64,000 bases of DNA from Bacillota bacterium (GTDB lineage: Bacteria > Bacillota > Limnochordia > Darwinibacteriales > Darwinibacteriaceae): contig JAAYSR010000234.1 of assembly GCA_012518325.1 (NCBI GenBank), positions 6,493 through 70,492 on the forward strand, in the 5' to 3' direction. Below the pieces are notes generated by a model. The model saw only the letters and a list, made by a program, of their open reading frames with translations. It was not told where the DNA came from and searched no databases. The translations under genes were made by a program, and so were the position numbers. Below, piece after piece: positions 28,279 to 37,269 of the stretch (within the stretch, counting starts at the first letter, position 1; every line of letters starts with the position of its first letter).

Positions 28279-29016
28279 TCAGCGTTGACTCAAGCGCCAG
28301 TCAGGTCCCATTAGGAACACATGTAAGTTGTTCCCTATAATTCTCGAAGCTAGGCGCATCCCAACCCTCACTTCAAAATCTTTGAGTTCATAGTTGGTGG
28401 TGAACACTGTAGGCTTTAGATTGGTCAGGCGCGCATCAACGATGAGCAGCAAACGTTCAACAGTCCAAGCAGTTTCTCGCTCACTGCCAAGATCATCCAA
28501 AACTAACAGATCCGCGGACAGCATTTCCTCCACACTGACATTGCCTGTCCGCATTTTTTCTAAGAGCATCGGAACATTGGCGAAGGAAACTGCGTATTTA
28601 CCTTTAAGTTCGTTGGCAATAGCGCAAGCCAAATGGGTTTTGCCGGTCCCTGACGGTCCCATGAGCAGAATCCCCCTGCCATCCGAGATTTTGCCGAAGT
28701 TCCGCGCAAAGGCAAGGCAGTCGTTATATGGCTTTCTGTTTAAAGCGGTGACTTGAAAGCTTGCAAAGGTGTGCTCCCTCAACCCGATGGGCAAAGGGTC
28801 ACGCTGACCGGGACTAATCAATAAATTCTGCAGGCGAGAGCGTTCTTCGGAGCGCTCTTTTCTTATACAGCTGCAATCAGATTGAAGCCAGTGCCCCCGA
28901 GCCAATGGTTCCGGCACCGGAAAAGGATGACGGCGGTAGACCTGATGGCGCAGCTCCCCGCATGCGGGGCAGACCTTGCCGCCAAAAAAAGAACGCCTCA
29001 AACCAAGTTTACTCAT
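28279..29016 (-). CDS. DnaI/DnaC-like primosomal ATP-binding protein (helicase loader)
   Basis: A 245-residue AAA+ protein of the DnaC/DnaI/IstB group. The N-terminal part has a possible zinc site (CPACGEL near residue 16 and CSC near 49), then the ATPase core with Walker A GPSGTGKTH, Walker B LLVLDDLGSE, sensor FTTNYEL and the Arg-rich R-L-A-S-R-I-I-G. It is likely the replicative helicase loader, because the gene before it encodes a DnaD-like protein, and no transposase is near, which argues against IstB. I chose ATG 29016, which overlaps that gene by 8 bases; the frame is open to 29133. Confidence 0.82.
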   Translation of the reverse strand: MSKLGLRRSFFGGKVCPACGELRHQVYRRHPFPVPEPLARGHWLQSDCSCIRKERSEERSRLQNLLISPGQRDPLPIGLREHTFASFQVTALNRKPYNDCLAFARNFGKISDGRGILLMGPSGTGKTHLACAIANELKGKYAVSFANVPMLLEKMRTGNVSVEEMLSADLLVLDDLGSERETAWTVERLLLIVDARLTNLKPTVFTTNYELKDFEVRVGMRLASRIIGNNLHVFLMGPDWRLSQR

Positions 29017-29416
29017 CCAGCCACGTGAAGAGGCTGCGATCCTGTTTCGACTCGGTATAGGTAAAATCTTCCCTCCGGATTTTCTCCTTAGTCTGGACAC
29101 GTCCTTCCCTCCCTGCACTGCTTTGGTCTTCACTCAAGGCAGACCAATAGGCGTAGAATGTATCATCGGTAGTGATTCCGTGATTAAGCCAGTCCTGAAT
29201 AATCGCATATACATAATTGAAAGTGACCCGCTTGTCCTTGCCCTGCAGCCGGCTGCGGCGCTGCTCCTGCTTTGCCCTTAAAATAGCGCACCCAATGACA
29301 AAGGGGGTCATTCCCTCATCGTGGGCAGCCCAAAGCTTCTCCTTTTGGGCACTGGACAAAAGGGCTATCTTCTTTTGATACAGCAAAAAGACATCCTCCA
29401 TTGTAGGATCAGCCAC
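29009..29416 (-). CDS. DnaD-domain-like primosomal protein
   Basis: A 135-residue protein whose centre resembles the C-terminal DnaD/DnaB domain: a helix with MTPFVIGCAILRA, then a basic stretch and FNYVYAIIQDWLNHGITT, close to the family's Y-x-x-x-I-L-x-x-W-x-x-x-G-I/V-x-T motif. The N-terminal winged-helix part of Bacillus DnaD is missing, so this is a short form. I chose the GTG at 29416, which has GGAGGT six bases upstream; TTG 29437 precedes that site. It overlaps both neighbours by 8 bases. Pairing with the DnaI-like gene supports a primosome role, with moderate certainty. Confidence 0.7.
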   Translation of the reverse strand: MADPTMEDVFLLYQKKIALLSSAQKEKLWAAHDEGMTPFVIGCAILRAKQEQRRSRLQGKDKRVTFNYVYAIIQDWLNHGITTDDTFYAYWSALSEDQSSAGREGRVQTKEKIRREDFTYTESKQDRSLFTWLDE

Positions 29417-30230
29417 GCCGCCACCTCCATAGACCAAATGTTCCCACTAACAAAATAACAGCCGACAGCACTGTCAGCCACGGTGCTGAACTTACTTTCC
29501 GGCTGACAACAGGATGAAGCACTCCAGTCCTCAGCTGAGCCCTTTGACTGTTCCTTCCAAAGCGGGGAGCTAAAAGATCGAAGACAGGCGGACCTTCGCC
29601 CCGCAGCTGCCAGGGCCCTTCCCCCAAGTCACGCCAGAAGTCTGCGGCTAAACCGTCGAAAGAACCCGTCAGGACATAATAGCCCCAGGCTGAGTCGGGC
29701 TGGGGCAGTAAGTCGCTGCTGACTTGTACACGAATTGTTCCGTTTTCAGGCCTACTGTAGCTGGTTACTCCTTCAGAAAAAACCTGCACCCGGTTTTCTT
29801 CGCCAACGGCGTAAAGCCTGGTCTCGCCGAAGGGGGCCACACTCAGGCGCAAATCCCAGCCCAGCTCCGGAGCTGTCTGAAAGGTCCAGCCGCCAATTTC
29901 AACTTCGGTGCGCCCAAGGCGGGTCCCCGTGTGTACGTATACTTCGAGGCGCTGGTGGAAGTAACCTTCCGGTGCTTGAAAAGGATTCGTTAAAGCAGCA
30001 AACTGGAAATCAAAATAGAGATGATCGCTGTCGCTGGATAGCGAAAACTGCAGAAGATCAAACAGTCCCGGAACATATACCCCGTGGGCTGGATAAAGAA
30101 GCCCGCCGGCCCCTGCATCGTCCCCCTTCGGATCCTTGAACACCGCAAATGTCTCCAGCGCAGCAGCCCGCCGGCAAAGCAGTACAATACAGACAGAAAG
30201 AAGCAACACTCTTAGTTTTCGCAAGCGCAT
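29409..30230 (-). CDS. Membrane-anchored protein with glucodextranase C-terminal-like domain
   Basis: A 273-residue exported protein: signal peptide (1-24), then a beta domain that strongly resembles the C-terminal domain of glucodextranase and related amylopullulanases (DPKGDDAGAG, YPAHGVYVPGLFDLLQFSLSS, LYFDFQFAALTNPF, and QRLEVYVHT), and a single C-terminal membrane helix (APWLTVLSAVILLVGTFGLW) ending in R-W-R-R-G. In the known enzymes this domain accompanies a catalytic domain and is thought to bind carbohydrate or the cell surface. Here it stands alone, displayed outside and anchored. It overlaps the DnaD-like gene by 8 bases. Function unknown. Confidence 0.72.
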   Translation of the reverse strand: MRLRKLRVLLLSVCIVLLCRRAAALETFAVFKDPKGDDAGAGGLLYPAHGVYVPGLFDLLQFSLSSDSDHLYFDFQFAALTNPFQAPEGYFHQRLEVYVHTGTRLGRTEVEIGGWTFQTAPELGWDLRLSVAPFGETRLYAVGEENRVQVFSEGVTSYSRPENGTIRVQVSSDLLPQPDSAWGYYVLTGSFDGLAADFWRDLGEGPWQLRGEGPPVFDLLAPRFGRNSQRAQLRTGVLHPVVSRKVSSAPWLTVLSAVILLVGTFGLWRWRRG

Positions 30231-30234
30231 GCCA

Positions 30235-30251
30235 GATCCCCCCCAGGGATC
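30235..30251 (-). promoter_or_regulatory. Hairpin covering the ribosome binding site of the 30230 gene
   Basis: GATCCC (30251-30246 on the minus strand, read 5'-3') pairs with GGGATC (30240-30235) around a 5-base G-rich loop. The Shine-Dalgarno GGGGGGGA lies in the loop and right arm, 20 bases after the alr stop. Confidence 0.4.
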
Positions 30252-30271
30252 CTATGCAGTAATACGCTTTT

Positions 30272-31384
30272 CTATTTGTAAACTCGCTCAACCCGGCTGC
30301 TCAGCCTGGACGTGATTTCATAATTGATGGTTCCCAGCAAATCTGCCCAGTCATGGGCATGGATGCAATTTGTCCCGTCTGAGCCGAGCAGAATAACCTC
30401 ATCGCCGATGGAAACCGGCAGGTCCCCCACGTCCACCAGGGTGTGGTCCATGGTAACCATGCCAACTATCGGACAAAGCGTACCCGCGATCAGAACCTTC
30501 CCTTTATTGCTCAGTCCCCGGGCCAGGCCATCTGCATAGCCAATGGGCAAGACCGCAATAGACGTTTCCCTTTCTGTCACATAGGTGCTGTTATAACTCA
30601 CAGCACTTCCCGCAGGCACCCTTTTGACAAAGGCCACTCTGGTTTTCAAACTTAAAGCTGGTTTGAGCTCCAAAGGCCTGCGTGCATCAGGATACATGCC
30701 ATAAATGCCAAGCCCCACCCGGACCAAATCTAAATGGGATTCTGGAAAAAACAGTGCAGCTGCAGTGTTTGCCGCGTGGGTATAGGGAATGCTGATTCCC
30801 CTTGCTCTAAGGTCCTCCCGGACTTTCTGGAACCTCTCCCACTGCCGCCGGGTATACTCCAGATCCTCCTGTTCAGCCTGGGCAAAGTGGGTGAAGACGC
30901 CTTGAATCTCCAAGCCCGGCAGCGATCTGACCAGTTCCACCAAGTCGCCAAAATCCTTCGGCAAAAGGCCCAGACGCCCCATGCCGGTATCAACTTTGAT
31001 GTGAACCTTGGCACTCTTCTGCTGAGCTGCCGCAGCCTGGGACAAAAGCCTGGCAATATGGGGCTCAAAGACGGTTACCGCCAGGTCAGCGGCTACACAG
31101 ACGTCAAGTTCATCGGCACCCACAGCTCCCAACACCAAAATGGGCGCGGTGATTCCGCCCCGGCGAAGCCGAACCCCCTCTTCTGGGAGTGCCACCGCTA
31201 ACCAGTTGGTGCCGTTGGCGATCATGGTATACGCCGTCTCCAGGGCACCGTGGCCGTAGCCGTTGGCCTTTACCACCGCCATCAGCTCGCAGTCAGGCCC
31301 GATAAACTCGTTAAACTGCCTTACATTAAAGGCAATATTGTCTAAACTGACTTCTGCCCAAACAGATCTGGTAAGTTTGCTCAT
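30272..31384 (-). CDS. alr: Alanine racemase
   Basis: A PLP enzyme that makes D-alanine for peptidoglycan and, in spore formers, for spore germination control. The 370-residue protein has the PLP lysine K39 in AVVKANGYGHG, the catalytic tyrosine in SYNSTYVT, and the late GMVTMDHTLVDV and DEVILLG segments. Its ATG overlaps the nnr stop by 4 bases, so NAD(P)HX repair and alanine racemase are coupled, a frequent pairing in Bacillota. Confidence 0.96.
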   Translation of the reverse strand: MSKLTRSVWAEVSLDNIAFNVRQFNEFIGPDCELMAVVKANGYGHGALETAYTMIANGTNWLAVALPEEGVRLRRGGITAPILVLGAVGADELDVCVAADLAVTVFEPHIARLLSQAAAAQQKSAKVHIKVDTGMGRLGLLPKDFGDLVELVRSLPGLEIQGVFTHFAQAEQEDLEYTRRQWERFQKVREDLRARGISIPYTHAANTAAALFFPESHLDLVRVGLGIYGMYPDARRPLELKPALSLKTRVAFVKRVPAGSAVSYNSTYVTERETSIAVLPIGYADGLARGLSNKGKVLIAGTLCPIVGMVTMDHTLVDVGDLPVSIGDEVILLGSDGTNCIHAHDWADLLGTINYEITSRLSSRVERVYK

Positions 31385-32895
31385 GATAGTATTTCCTGTA
31401 ACGAAGTAAGAGTATCGCCGGCCCTAAGGCCCCGCTGGCCCTTTTGGCCGGCCAAATCCCCGGCTTTTCCATGGACATAGACCCCAAGGGCAGCGGCCTT
31501 GAGAGGATCCAGCCCCTGGCTGAGCAAGCCTGCAATCAGCCCGGTCAGAACATCTCCACTGCCTGCGGTGGCCATGCCCGGATTGCCGGAAGTATTGATA
31601 TAGGTATGTTTCCGGCTGGAGATTATGGTTGGGGCTCCCTTCAGAACAACCACCATGTTCCACTTCCGCGCATAATCATCCGCGGCCTGCAGCCGATTGG
31701 CATTCACCTGCCCAGTATCGCTTCCCACGAGGCGGGCCATCTCCCCTGGATGGGGAGTTATGATCCAGCGGCTGCGCCTGCCCTCAGTAATGGTTTCCAG
31801 AAACCCTGCATCCAGGGCACCCAGGGCATCTGCATCAATCACACAGGGTCCTTGCCATTTCCGCAAGAGCTCCTGCACCACCTGGACAGCCTCCGGCTGC
31901 CTCGTCAAGCCTGGACCTATAGCTAAGACGTCTTTGCCTTCCATAAGCTCAAGCAGTTTCTGTACGCTCGGCACACCTATTGTACCATGGGCGGTTTCAC
32001 CCACAGGCACTACGATCAGCTCATCGGGGCGGAAACGGCTGTAGATGCCCTCCGGCACAGCCAAAGTCACCATGCCTCCGCCGGCCCGCAAAACCGCCTG
32101 TCCACTCAGGGAAGCTGCTCCTGCATAGTTCCTTGAACCTGCTACAACCAGCGTATGGCCAAAGGTTCCCTTGTGGCTCCAGGGCCTGCGGACAGGCAGC
32201 CAACCCAGACTCTCATCGCCGAGGAGGTATCTGGTGCCGTCATGGGTCAAAGGAAACCCTAAATCTACGACTATGTTTCGGCCGGCATAGGCCTGGCCTG
32301 GATAGAGCACATTCCCTACCTTGGGAAAGCCAAGGTTAATGGTGATCTCGGCCTGAACTGCTGCGCTGCGGACCTCTCCATTGGCCGAATTGACCCCAGT
32401 GGGACAGTCAATTGCCGCCACCGGTGCCTTAACCTCATTAACCACGTTCACTAAGGACTCCAGTTCGCCTCTGAGGGCACCGGAAAAACCGGTGCCAAAA
32501 ACGGCATCAATGATTAGGTCTGCCAGTCCCAGGCTAAACCTGAGCTTGCCGATCTGGCTGCCCTTGACGGGCTGGCAGTCAGCCCCCAGTTTCCGTAGTA
32601 TTTGCAGGTTCGCGGCGTTTTCCGGAGTAAGCTTTTGCTCATCGCCCACCAGGTACACCTTGATGCGGGCACCGAGAGCCAGAAGCTGCCTGGCTGCAAC
32701 AAGGCCATCTCCACCATTGTTTCCTGTACCGGCCAGAATATGAACGCGTTTTCCGTCCATAGCGCCGTATTCTTGTTTCAGCACCTCAACAATGCGGCTT
32801 CCGGCATTTTCCATCACCACTAAAGGAGAAAGACCCAGCTTGGCAAAGGCCTCTTTTTCTATGATCTGCATTTCAGCACCTGTAACAACCTGCAT
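31381..32895 (-). CDS. nnr: Bifunctional NAD(P)HX epimerase / ADP-dependent NAD(P)HX dehydratase
   Basis: A 504-residue two-domain repair enzyme for hydrated NAD(P)H. The N-terminal YjeF_N epimerase domain (about 1-215) shows AGTGNNGGDGLVAARQL, DAVFGTGFSGALRG and DCPTGVNSANGEV. The C-terminal ribokinase-like dehydratase (about 225-500) has HKGTFGHTLVVAGS, IGPGLTR, DADAL, TPHPGEMARL, KGAPTII and NTSGNPGMATAGSGDVLTG. I chose ATG 32895 with GGGGAGG upstream; this is 5 bases after the acpS stop. The frame is open to 32919. Confidence 0.94.
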   Translation of the reverse strand: MQVVTGAEMQIIEKEAFAKLGLSPLVVMENAGSRIVEVLKQEYGAMDGKRVHILAGTGNNGGDGLVAARQLLALGARIKVYLVGDEQKLTPENAANLQILRKLGADCQPVKGSQIGKLRFSLGLADLIIDAVFGTGFSGALRGELESLVNVVNEVKAPVAAIDCPTGVNSANGEVRSAAVQAEITINLGFPKVGNVLYPGQAYAGRNIVVDLGFPLTHDGTRYLLGDESLGWLPVRRPWSHKGTFGHTLVVAGSRNYAGAASLSGQAVLRAGGGMVTLAVPEGIYSRFRPDELIVVPVGETAHGTIGVPSVQKLLELMEGKDVLAIGPGLTRQPEAVQVVQELLRKWQGPCVIDADALGALDAGFLETITEGRRSRWIITPHPGEMARLVGSDTGQVNANRLQAADDYARKWNMVVVLKGAPTIISSRKHTYINTSGNPGMATAGSGDVLTGLIAGLLSQGLDPLKAAALGVYVHGKAGDLAGQKGQRGLRAGDTLTSLQEILS

Positions 32896-32899
32896 CTGC

Positions 32900-33283
32900 T
32901 CAATCCTCCCCAAGGGCAATGACGTAAGCCATGGCCAGTTCTTTAGTATGTGACAAGCTCAGCACAAATTGAACAATACCCAGATCTGCAGCCACTGTTT
33001 TCGCCGGCTCCAGCAGACGAACCTGGGGCTGTCCCATTGCATTGGAGTAGATTTCGATGGAACCAAAGGGCACACCTTGCTGCCAGCCGCGGCCAATGGC
33101 CTTCATGACAGCTTCCTTGGCGGCAAAACGAGCTGCCCAGGACTGGACTCCCTTGCTTGCCAAAACCGCCCTTTCGTGCTTGGTGTAGATTCTTTCGCGA
33201 AAACTTGCGCGCTTCAGGGCCTTTTCTACCCGGGTGATCTCGATCAGGTCCACTCCGCAGCCCTTAACTGACACGGCTGCCAC
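32900..33283 (-). CDS. acpS: Holo-[acyl-carrier-protein] synthase
   Basis: Transfers 4'-phosphopantetheine from CoA to acyl carrier protein. A 127-residue protein with the magnesium site D in GVDLIEI and E in ARFAAKEAVMKAIG, plus the end motif LSLSHTKELAMAYVIA. The start is GTG 33283 or, with a better-placed AGGGTGG, GTG 33274; both overlap the end of glmM. It precedes nnr and alr, as in many Bacillota. Confidence 0.94.
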   Translation of the reverse strand: MAAVSVKGCGVDLIEITRVEKALKRASFRERIYTKHERAVLASKGVQSWAARFAAKEAVMKAIGRGWQQGVPFGSIEIYSNAMGQPQVRLLEPAKTVAADLGIVQFVLSLSHTKELAMAYVIALGED

Positions 33284-34610
33284 CCTGCTCTTCCCGAATT
33301 GTCTTCACCACCCTGTCAACACAGTCCTGCAGCACCGCTGCATCGGGATGCTCACCCAAGACACGGATCATCGGCTCCGTTCCAGAAGCACGCACAAAGA
33401 GCCTTCCTAAGGGGGCCAGGTCTCTTTCAGCCTGCCTGATCACTCCTTGAATGCGTTGGTTATCCTGCCAGCCTTCTTTTCTTTCCACTGGAATATTGAC
33501 CAGAGCCTGAGGGAAGACTGCCATAACTTTTGCCAGGTCCGCCAGGGGCTGTCCTTGCAGCTCCCTCATTTCCAAAAGCTTGAGGGCAGAGAGTATGCCG
33601 TCGCCTGTGGTTGAGTTTTCCAGGAAGATAATGTGGCCGGACTGCTCCCCCCCTAGTATGCAGCCTGAACGCTGCATGCTTTCCAAAACATAACGGTCTC
33701 CGGGCTTGGCGTAAATCACATCACCGCCGCTTTGGACAAAGGCCTGGCGCAAACCGCCGTTTGAATAGGCAGTGGCAATCACCTTCTGTCCGGGAAGGCG
33801 GTTTTGGCGCAGTAAATTAAGACCGATGATGGCAAGAATCTGATCGCCGTTGAGAATGCCTCCCCGTTCGTCGATGGCGAGGATGCGGTCTCCGTCACCG
33901 TCAAAAGCAAATCCTAGGTCAGCACCTGTTTCTTTAGTCAGGCTCTGGATTTTTTCCGGGAAGGTGGAACCGCAGCCATGATTAATGTTGACCCCGTTGG
34001 GCTGGTCATAGAATGAACTGACCTCTGCCCCCAACTCCCTGAAAATTCGCGGGGCAAATGACGATGTGGCCCCGTTGGCGCAGTCAATTGCCAGGTGCAG
34101 GCCTCGCAGATCAACGTTCACCTGTTTTTTCAGGTACTGCACATAGAGCTCTGCCGCTTCATAGCGGCAGGTTACTTTCCCGACACTGCCGCCTATTGGC
34201 CGCAGAACGTCATCCCCGTCGATGAAGCCCTCAATCTTTTCTTCTAACTCCTCGGAAAGCTTAAAGCCGTCACAGCCGAAGACTTTTATGCCATTGTCCT
34301 GCACGGGGTTATGGGAGGCAGAAATCATAATTCCAGCGGAACAGCCCAGCTCCTTCGTGAGGAAAGCCACCGCAGGAGTCGGAACAACGCCCACCAGCAT
34401 AACATCCAGTCCCGTAGAGGTGACACCTGCAATTAACGCACCTTCCAACATTTGACCTGACAGACGCGGATCCCGCCCCATCAGGATTGTTCCGTTACCC
34501 CTGCTGCCCAGAGCAAGTGCCGTCGCCCTGCCCACGCGCAGAGCCAGTTCCGCCGTGAGCTCGCGATTGGCAACTCCACGTATCCCATCAGTCCCAAAAA
34601 ATCTCAGCAT
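33264..34610 (-). CDS. glmM: Phosphoglucosamine mutase
   Basis: Makes glucosamine 1-phosphate from glucosamine 6-phosphate, leading to UDP-GlcNAc. A 448-residue phosphohexomutase with FGTDGIRG at the start, catalytic phosphoserine S99 in ISASHNP, the magnesium loop FDGDGDR, the sugar loop EQSGHI, and the phosphate-binding RASGTEPMIR near the end. GGGGAGG precedes the ATG. It directly follows cdaR, the conserved cdaA-cdaR-glmM order in which c-di-AMP synthesis and wall precursor supply are linked; GlmM is known to bind and inhibit CdaA in Bacillus. Confidence 0.97.
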   Translation of the reverse strand: MLRFFGTDGIRGVANRELTAELALRVGRATALALGSRGNGTILMGRDPRLSGQMLEGALIAGVTSTGLDVMLVGVVPTPAVAFLTKELGCSAGIMISASHNPVQDNGIKVFGCDGFKLSEELEEKIEGFIDGDDVLRPIGGSVGKVTCRYEAAELYVQYLKKQVNVDLRGLHLAIDCANGATSSFAPRIFRELGAEVSSFYDQPNGVNINHGCGSTFPEKIQSLTKETGADLGFAFDGDGDRILAIDERGGILNGDQILAIIGLNLLRQNRLPGQKVIATAYSNGGLRQAFVQSGGDVIYAKPGDRYVLESMQRSGCILGGEQSGHIIFLENSTTGDGILSALKLLEMRELQGQPLADLAKVMAVFPQALVNIPVERKEGWQDNQRIQGVIRQAERDLAPLGRLFVRASGTEPMIRVLGEHPDAAVLQDCVDRVVKTIREEQGGSRVS

Positions 34611-34613
34611 ACA

Positions 34614-35285
34614 CTATTCCTCCCCTTTGTCAGCGACTTCAATGACCCGAATCTCCGGCGGGTCAATCTCAAGCCCAGCCAGGCTGCGCCCCTGCGCATC
34701 CAGGGCCTGCACCGGAAAGGTCATTTCCTGATTCAGCGCACGGTCGGTGCCTATATAGGCCACCACATGATCTACTTCCTCCAGTATACTTGCTGCTCCC
34801 CTAACGGTGATTACCGCAGGGGAAGGCCGGATATCCTTCATTGTGGGAGGGCGATCTGTCCCTAAATAGACCAACGTAACCGGAAATACTGATTCGGCCA
34901 CTCCTTCTGTATAAACACTTACCCACTGGGGGTTGACACTGACCACACTGATCCCCAGCGGTTCCTCTACTTGAACACTATATGTTTCGGTTCCCTCCGC
35001 TGCTCCAGTCAAATCGATAAAGGCAGACAGCGACCCCTCGCTGCGGTTGATCAGGGGTGACAGTCCCCTGATTCTGACCCGGACTCTTTCGGGAGGATCA
35101 ACCAGCACCAGCCCGTCAGGCATGTTCTGGACCTGGACCTCAAGGTTGACGGTCCGCTCGGTTTCCCCCAGGGTGCCGTCGCCGGTGGCCAGGAGCCAGA
35201 AAATAACGGCTAGCGCCAGGGAAAAGAGGCGCCAGTACACTTCAGGCCTGGTGAGAAAGGACCAAATTTTCCCGATCCGACTCAT
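34614..35285 (-). CDS. cdaR: CdaR, YbbR-domain regulator of diadenylate cyclase
   Basis: A 223-residue membrane-anchored protein with one N-terminal helix (LFSLALAVIFWLLATG, about 20-36) and outward-facing YbbR repeats: RTVNLEVQVQNMPDGLVL, ERVRVRIRG, FPVTLVYLG, PAVITVRGAASILEEVDHVVAYI and FPVQALDAQGRSL. CdaR modulates CdaA activity. I chose ATG 35285, which overlaps the cdaA stop by 4 bases with GGGGGAGA upstream; an in-frame upstream start at 35306 lies inside cdaA. Confidence 0.93.
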   Translation of the reverse strand: MSRIGKIWSFLTRPEVYWRLFSLALAVIFWLLATGDGTLGETERTVNLEVQVQNMPDGLVLVDPPERVRVRIRGLSPLINRSEGSLSAFIDLTGAAEGTETYSVQVEEPLGISVVSVNPQWVSVYTEGVAESVFPVTLVYLGTDRPPTMKDIRPSPAVITVRGAASILEEVDHVVAYIGTDRALNQEMTFPVQALDAQGRSLAGLEIDPPEIRVIEVADKGEE

Positions 35286-36037
35286 GTGGTTTCTCCCCCT
35301 CGCCAATAGAACTGGAGCTGCTCCCGGAGCCTGGCCTCCGTCAGGTATCTGCGCAAATGACCGCCGACAGCTAGAGAAATTGTGCCTGTCTCTTCAGATA
35401 CCACAACGATCACCGCATCAGTCTGTTCTGACATGCCCACAGCTGCCCGATGCCTGGTTCCAAGGCCGCCCCGCAACTGACTGTCTGTCAGGGGCAACAC
35501 ACATCCAGCACTCACTATCCGTCCGTGGGAGATAATAACCGCCCCGTCATGGAGGGGACTGTTGGGCTCAAACACATTCATCAGCAGCTCAGTGCTGATC
35601 AGCGCATCCAGCCTGACTCCTGTCTCAATAAACTCATGCAGGCCTGTCTGGCGCTGGAACACGATGAGGGCCCCTGTCTTTTTGGCGCTCAGTTCGCCGC
35701 AGGCCTTCACCACTGCATCCAGGTTTAGGGTATCCTGGCCCGAACCCCGGGAAGAGGGCCAGCCAAAGAGCTGTCCCCGTCCCAGCTGCTCCAAACCCCG
35801 CCTCAGTTCGGGGTAAAAAACAACCGGCAGGGCAACTAAAAACAGGGTTACTGCCTGCTCCAACAGCCAGCTCACAGTGCGCAGGCTTAACGCCCGGGCG
35901 ACAACGCTGCTGGCAAAGACAATGGCTAAGCCTTTTACTAGGGTAGTAGCCCTGGTTCCCTGGATTGAGTAGATAACCCGATAGACTACATAGGCGACAA
36001 TCAGAATGTCAATTGCATCTCGTACAGTAAACAGCAC
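35282..36037 (-). CDS. cdaA: Diadenylate cyclase CdaA
   Basis: Makes the second messenger c-di-AMP from two ATP at the membrane; the messenger controls potassium and osmotic balance and wall state. The 251-residue protein has three hydrophobic segments (about 8-26, 36-52, 57-75) and a DAC domain with the catalytic motifs LHDGAVII and GTRHRAAVG, plus VSEETGTISLA. The GTG start has AGGGGGA upstream. It leads the cdaA-cdaR-glmM cluster and follows a class V aminotransferase. Confidence 0.96.
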   Translation of the reverse strand: MLFTVRDAIDILIVAYVVYRVIYSIQGTRATTLVKGLAIVFASSVVARALSLRTVSWLLEQAVTLFLVALPVVFYPELRRGLEQLGRGQLFGWPSSRGSGQDTLNLDAVVKACGELSAKKTGALIVFQRQTGLHEFIETGVRLDALISTELLMNVFEPNSPLHDGAVIISHGRIVSAGCVLPLTDSQLRGGLGTRHRAAVGMSEQTDAVIVVVSEETGTISLAVGGHLRRYLTEARLREQLQFYWRGGETT

Positions 36038-36062
36038 AGGGAGTTCCCCCTCAGCGTCTTTC

Positions 36063-37181
36063 TTAGGAATTCATCACCTGTTCAGCAGCTTTTGTGGCCT
36101 CGCCGTACTTTTTCATGTCCATTTCCAACACTGCCAAAGCGGTCAGCACATCCAGGGGGGTAGCATAGCCCATGTGGCCCACCCTAAAGATCTTGTCGGC
36201 ATGAATACCTTGCCCGCCGGCAAACTCCACCCCGTATCTTGTCCTAATGCGGGCCCTGAAGCTGTCTGCTTCGGGATACTTGATAGCAGTCACAGTGGGA
36301 GAAGCATCCTCATCTTTAACCAGGAGTTCCAGGCCAAGTGCTCTGGCGCCCGCCCGCATCATGTCCCTCATCAGAATATGGCGGGCAAAGACGTTGTCCA
36401 AACCCTCAGTCTCGATTATGTTCAATGCTTCCTCCAGGGCAAAGACATTATGAATATTTGGAGTGAAGGGTGTTTCGGATTTCTCCATATATTTATCATA
36501 CAGACGCAAGTCGAAATAGTAGCGGCTTGCACGGCAGTCAGCAGAGTATTCCCGGGCCCTGTCGGAAAAAGCTATAAAGGCTGTACCGGGGGGCGCCATC
36601 AAGCACTTTTGCGATGCACTTACTATCACATCAACTCCCCACTCATCCATCTTTAAGGGTGTCCCGCCCAAAGCGCTCACAGCATCGACGACCAAAAGGG
36701 CGCGATGGCTGCCGCGGGCCTGGGAGACAGATGCAACATCGTTAAGTACAGCCGTTGATGATTCGTTTTGCACCATAAATATAAGTTCAATTTCAGGATG
36801 CTGCTTTAAGTATTCACCAACCTGCCCGGCGTCAATTCCACCGTCCCACGGGAACTCCAGTACGTGCAGCTTTGCTCCGTAGGCCTGGCACAGTTCCACC
36901 CAGCGATTGCCGAAAAATCCTCCCCTCAGGCATAAAACTGGGGTTTCAGGTGAAACGAGATTGCTGACCGCCGCTTCCATTCCGGAAGTCCCGGAACCAG
37001 TGATCATGTGGATTTGGTTCTGAGTGCCAAAGAGCGGGGCCAGCCGCTTGAGGACAGCAGGGTAGTGTTCCTTGAAAACCGCCCCCCTGTGGTTGATCAT
37101 AGGCTTGGCCATCTGCAATGATACTTCGTTTGGTACTGGCACCGGTCCTGGGATGCGCAGTACAGGTTTAAAACGGTACAT
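36063..37181 (-). CDS. Class V aminotransferase (serine/alanine--glyoxylate type)
   Basis: A 372-residue PLP enzyme. It begins with RIPGPVPVPNEV, typical of the serine-pyruvate/alanine-glyoxylate group, and has ITGSGTSGMEAAVSNL for phosphate binding, D in LLVVDAVSALGG and the PLP lysine K192 in SASQKCLMAPPG. The late segment RIGHMGYATPLDVLTAL-like run (FRVGHMG) carries the substrate arginine of the family. Likely substrates are glyoxylate or pyruvate with serine or alanine; purine-catabolic PucG is another member of the group. I chose ATG 37181 with GGGAGGG upstream. It lies between cdaA and a small flavodoxin-like gene. Confidence 0.88.
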   Translation of the reverse strand: MYRFKPVLRIPGPVPVPNEVSLQMAKPMINHRGAVFKEHYPAVLKRLAPLFGTQNQIHMITGSGTSGMEAAVSNLVSPETPVLCLRGGFFGNRWVELCQAYGAKLHVLEFPWDGGIDAGQVGEYLKQHPEIELIFMVQNESSTAVLNDVASVSQARGSHRALLVVDAVSALGGTPLKMDEWGVDVIVSASQKCLMAPPGTAFIAFSDRAREYSADCRASRYYFDLRLYDKYMEKSETPFTPNIHNVFALEEALNIIETEGLDNVFARHILMRDMMRAGARALGLELLVKDEDASPTVTAIKYPEADSFRARIRTRYGVEFAGGQGIHADKIFRVGHMGYATPLDVLTALAVLEMDMKKYGEATKAAEQVMNS

Positions 37182-37223
37182 GCTTGAACCCTCCCTGTCT
37201 GTAATAGAAAAAACCATTCCCCA

Positions 37224-37245
37224 GGCGGAGCCCTCCGCTCCCGCC
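37224..37245 (-). terminator. Possible terminator after the flavodoxin-like gene
   Basis: On the minus strand GGCGGGAGC and GCTCCGCC form a GC-rich stem with one bulged G. Six T follow after about nine bases, so it may be a weak terminator or attenuator before the aminotransferase. Confidence 0.4.
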
Positions 37246-37269
37246 TAAAGGATGGCGTATTTCTAGAAC

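Noticed and set aside
28279..29016. IstB helper gene of an IS21-type insertion sequence
   Set aside because: The fold is shared, but no IstA transposase or terminal repeats are nearby and a DnaD-like gene is coupled to it.
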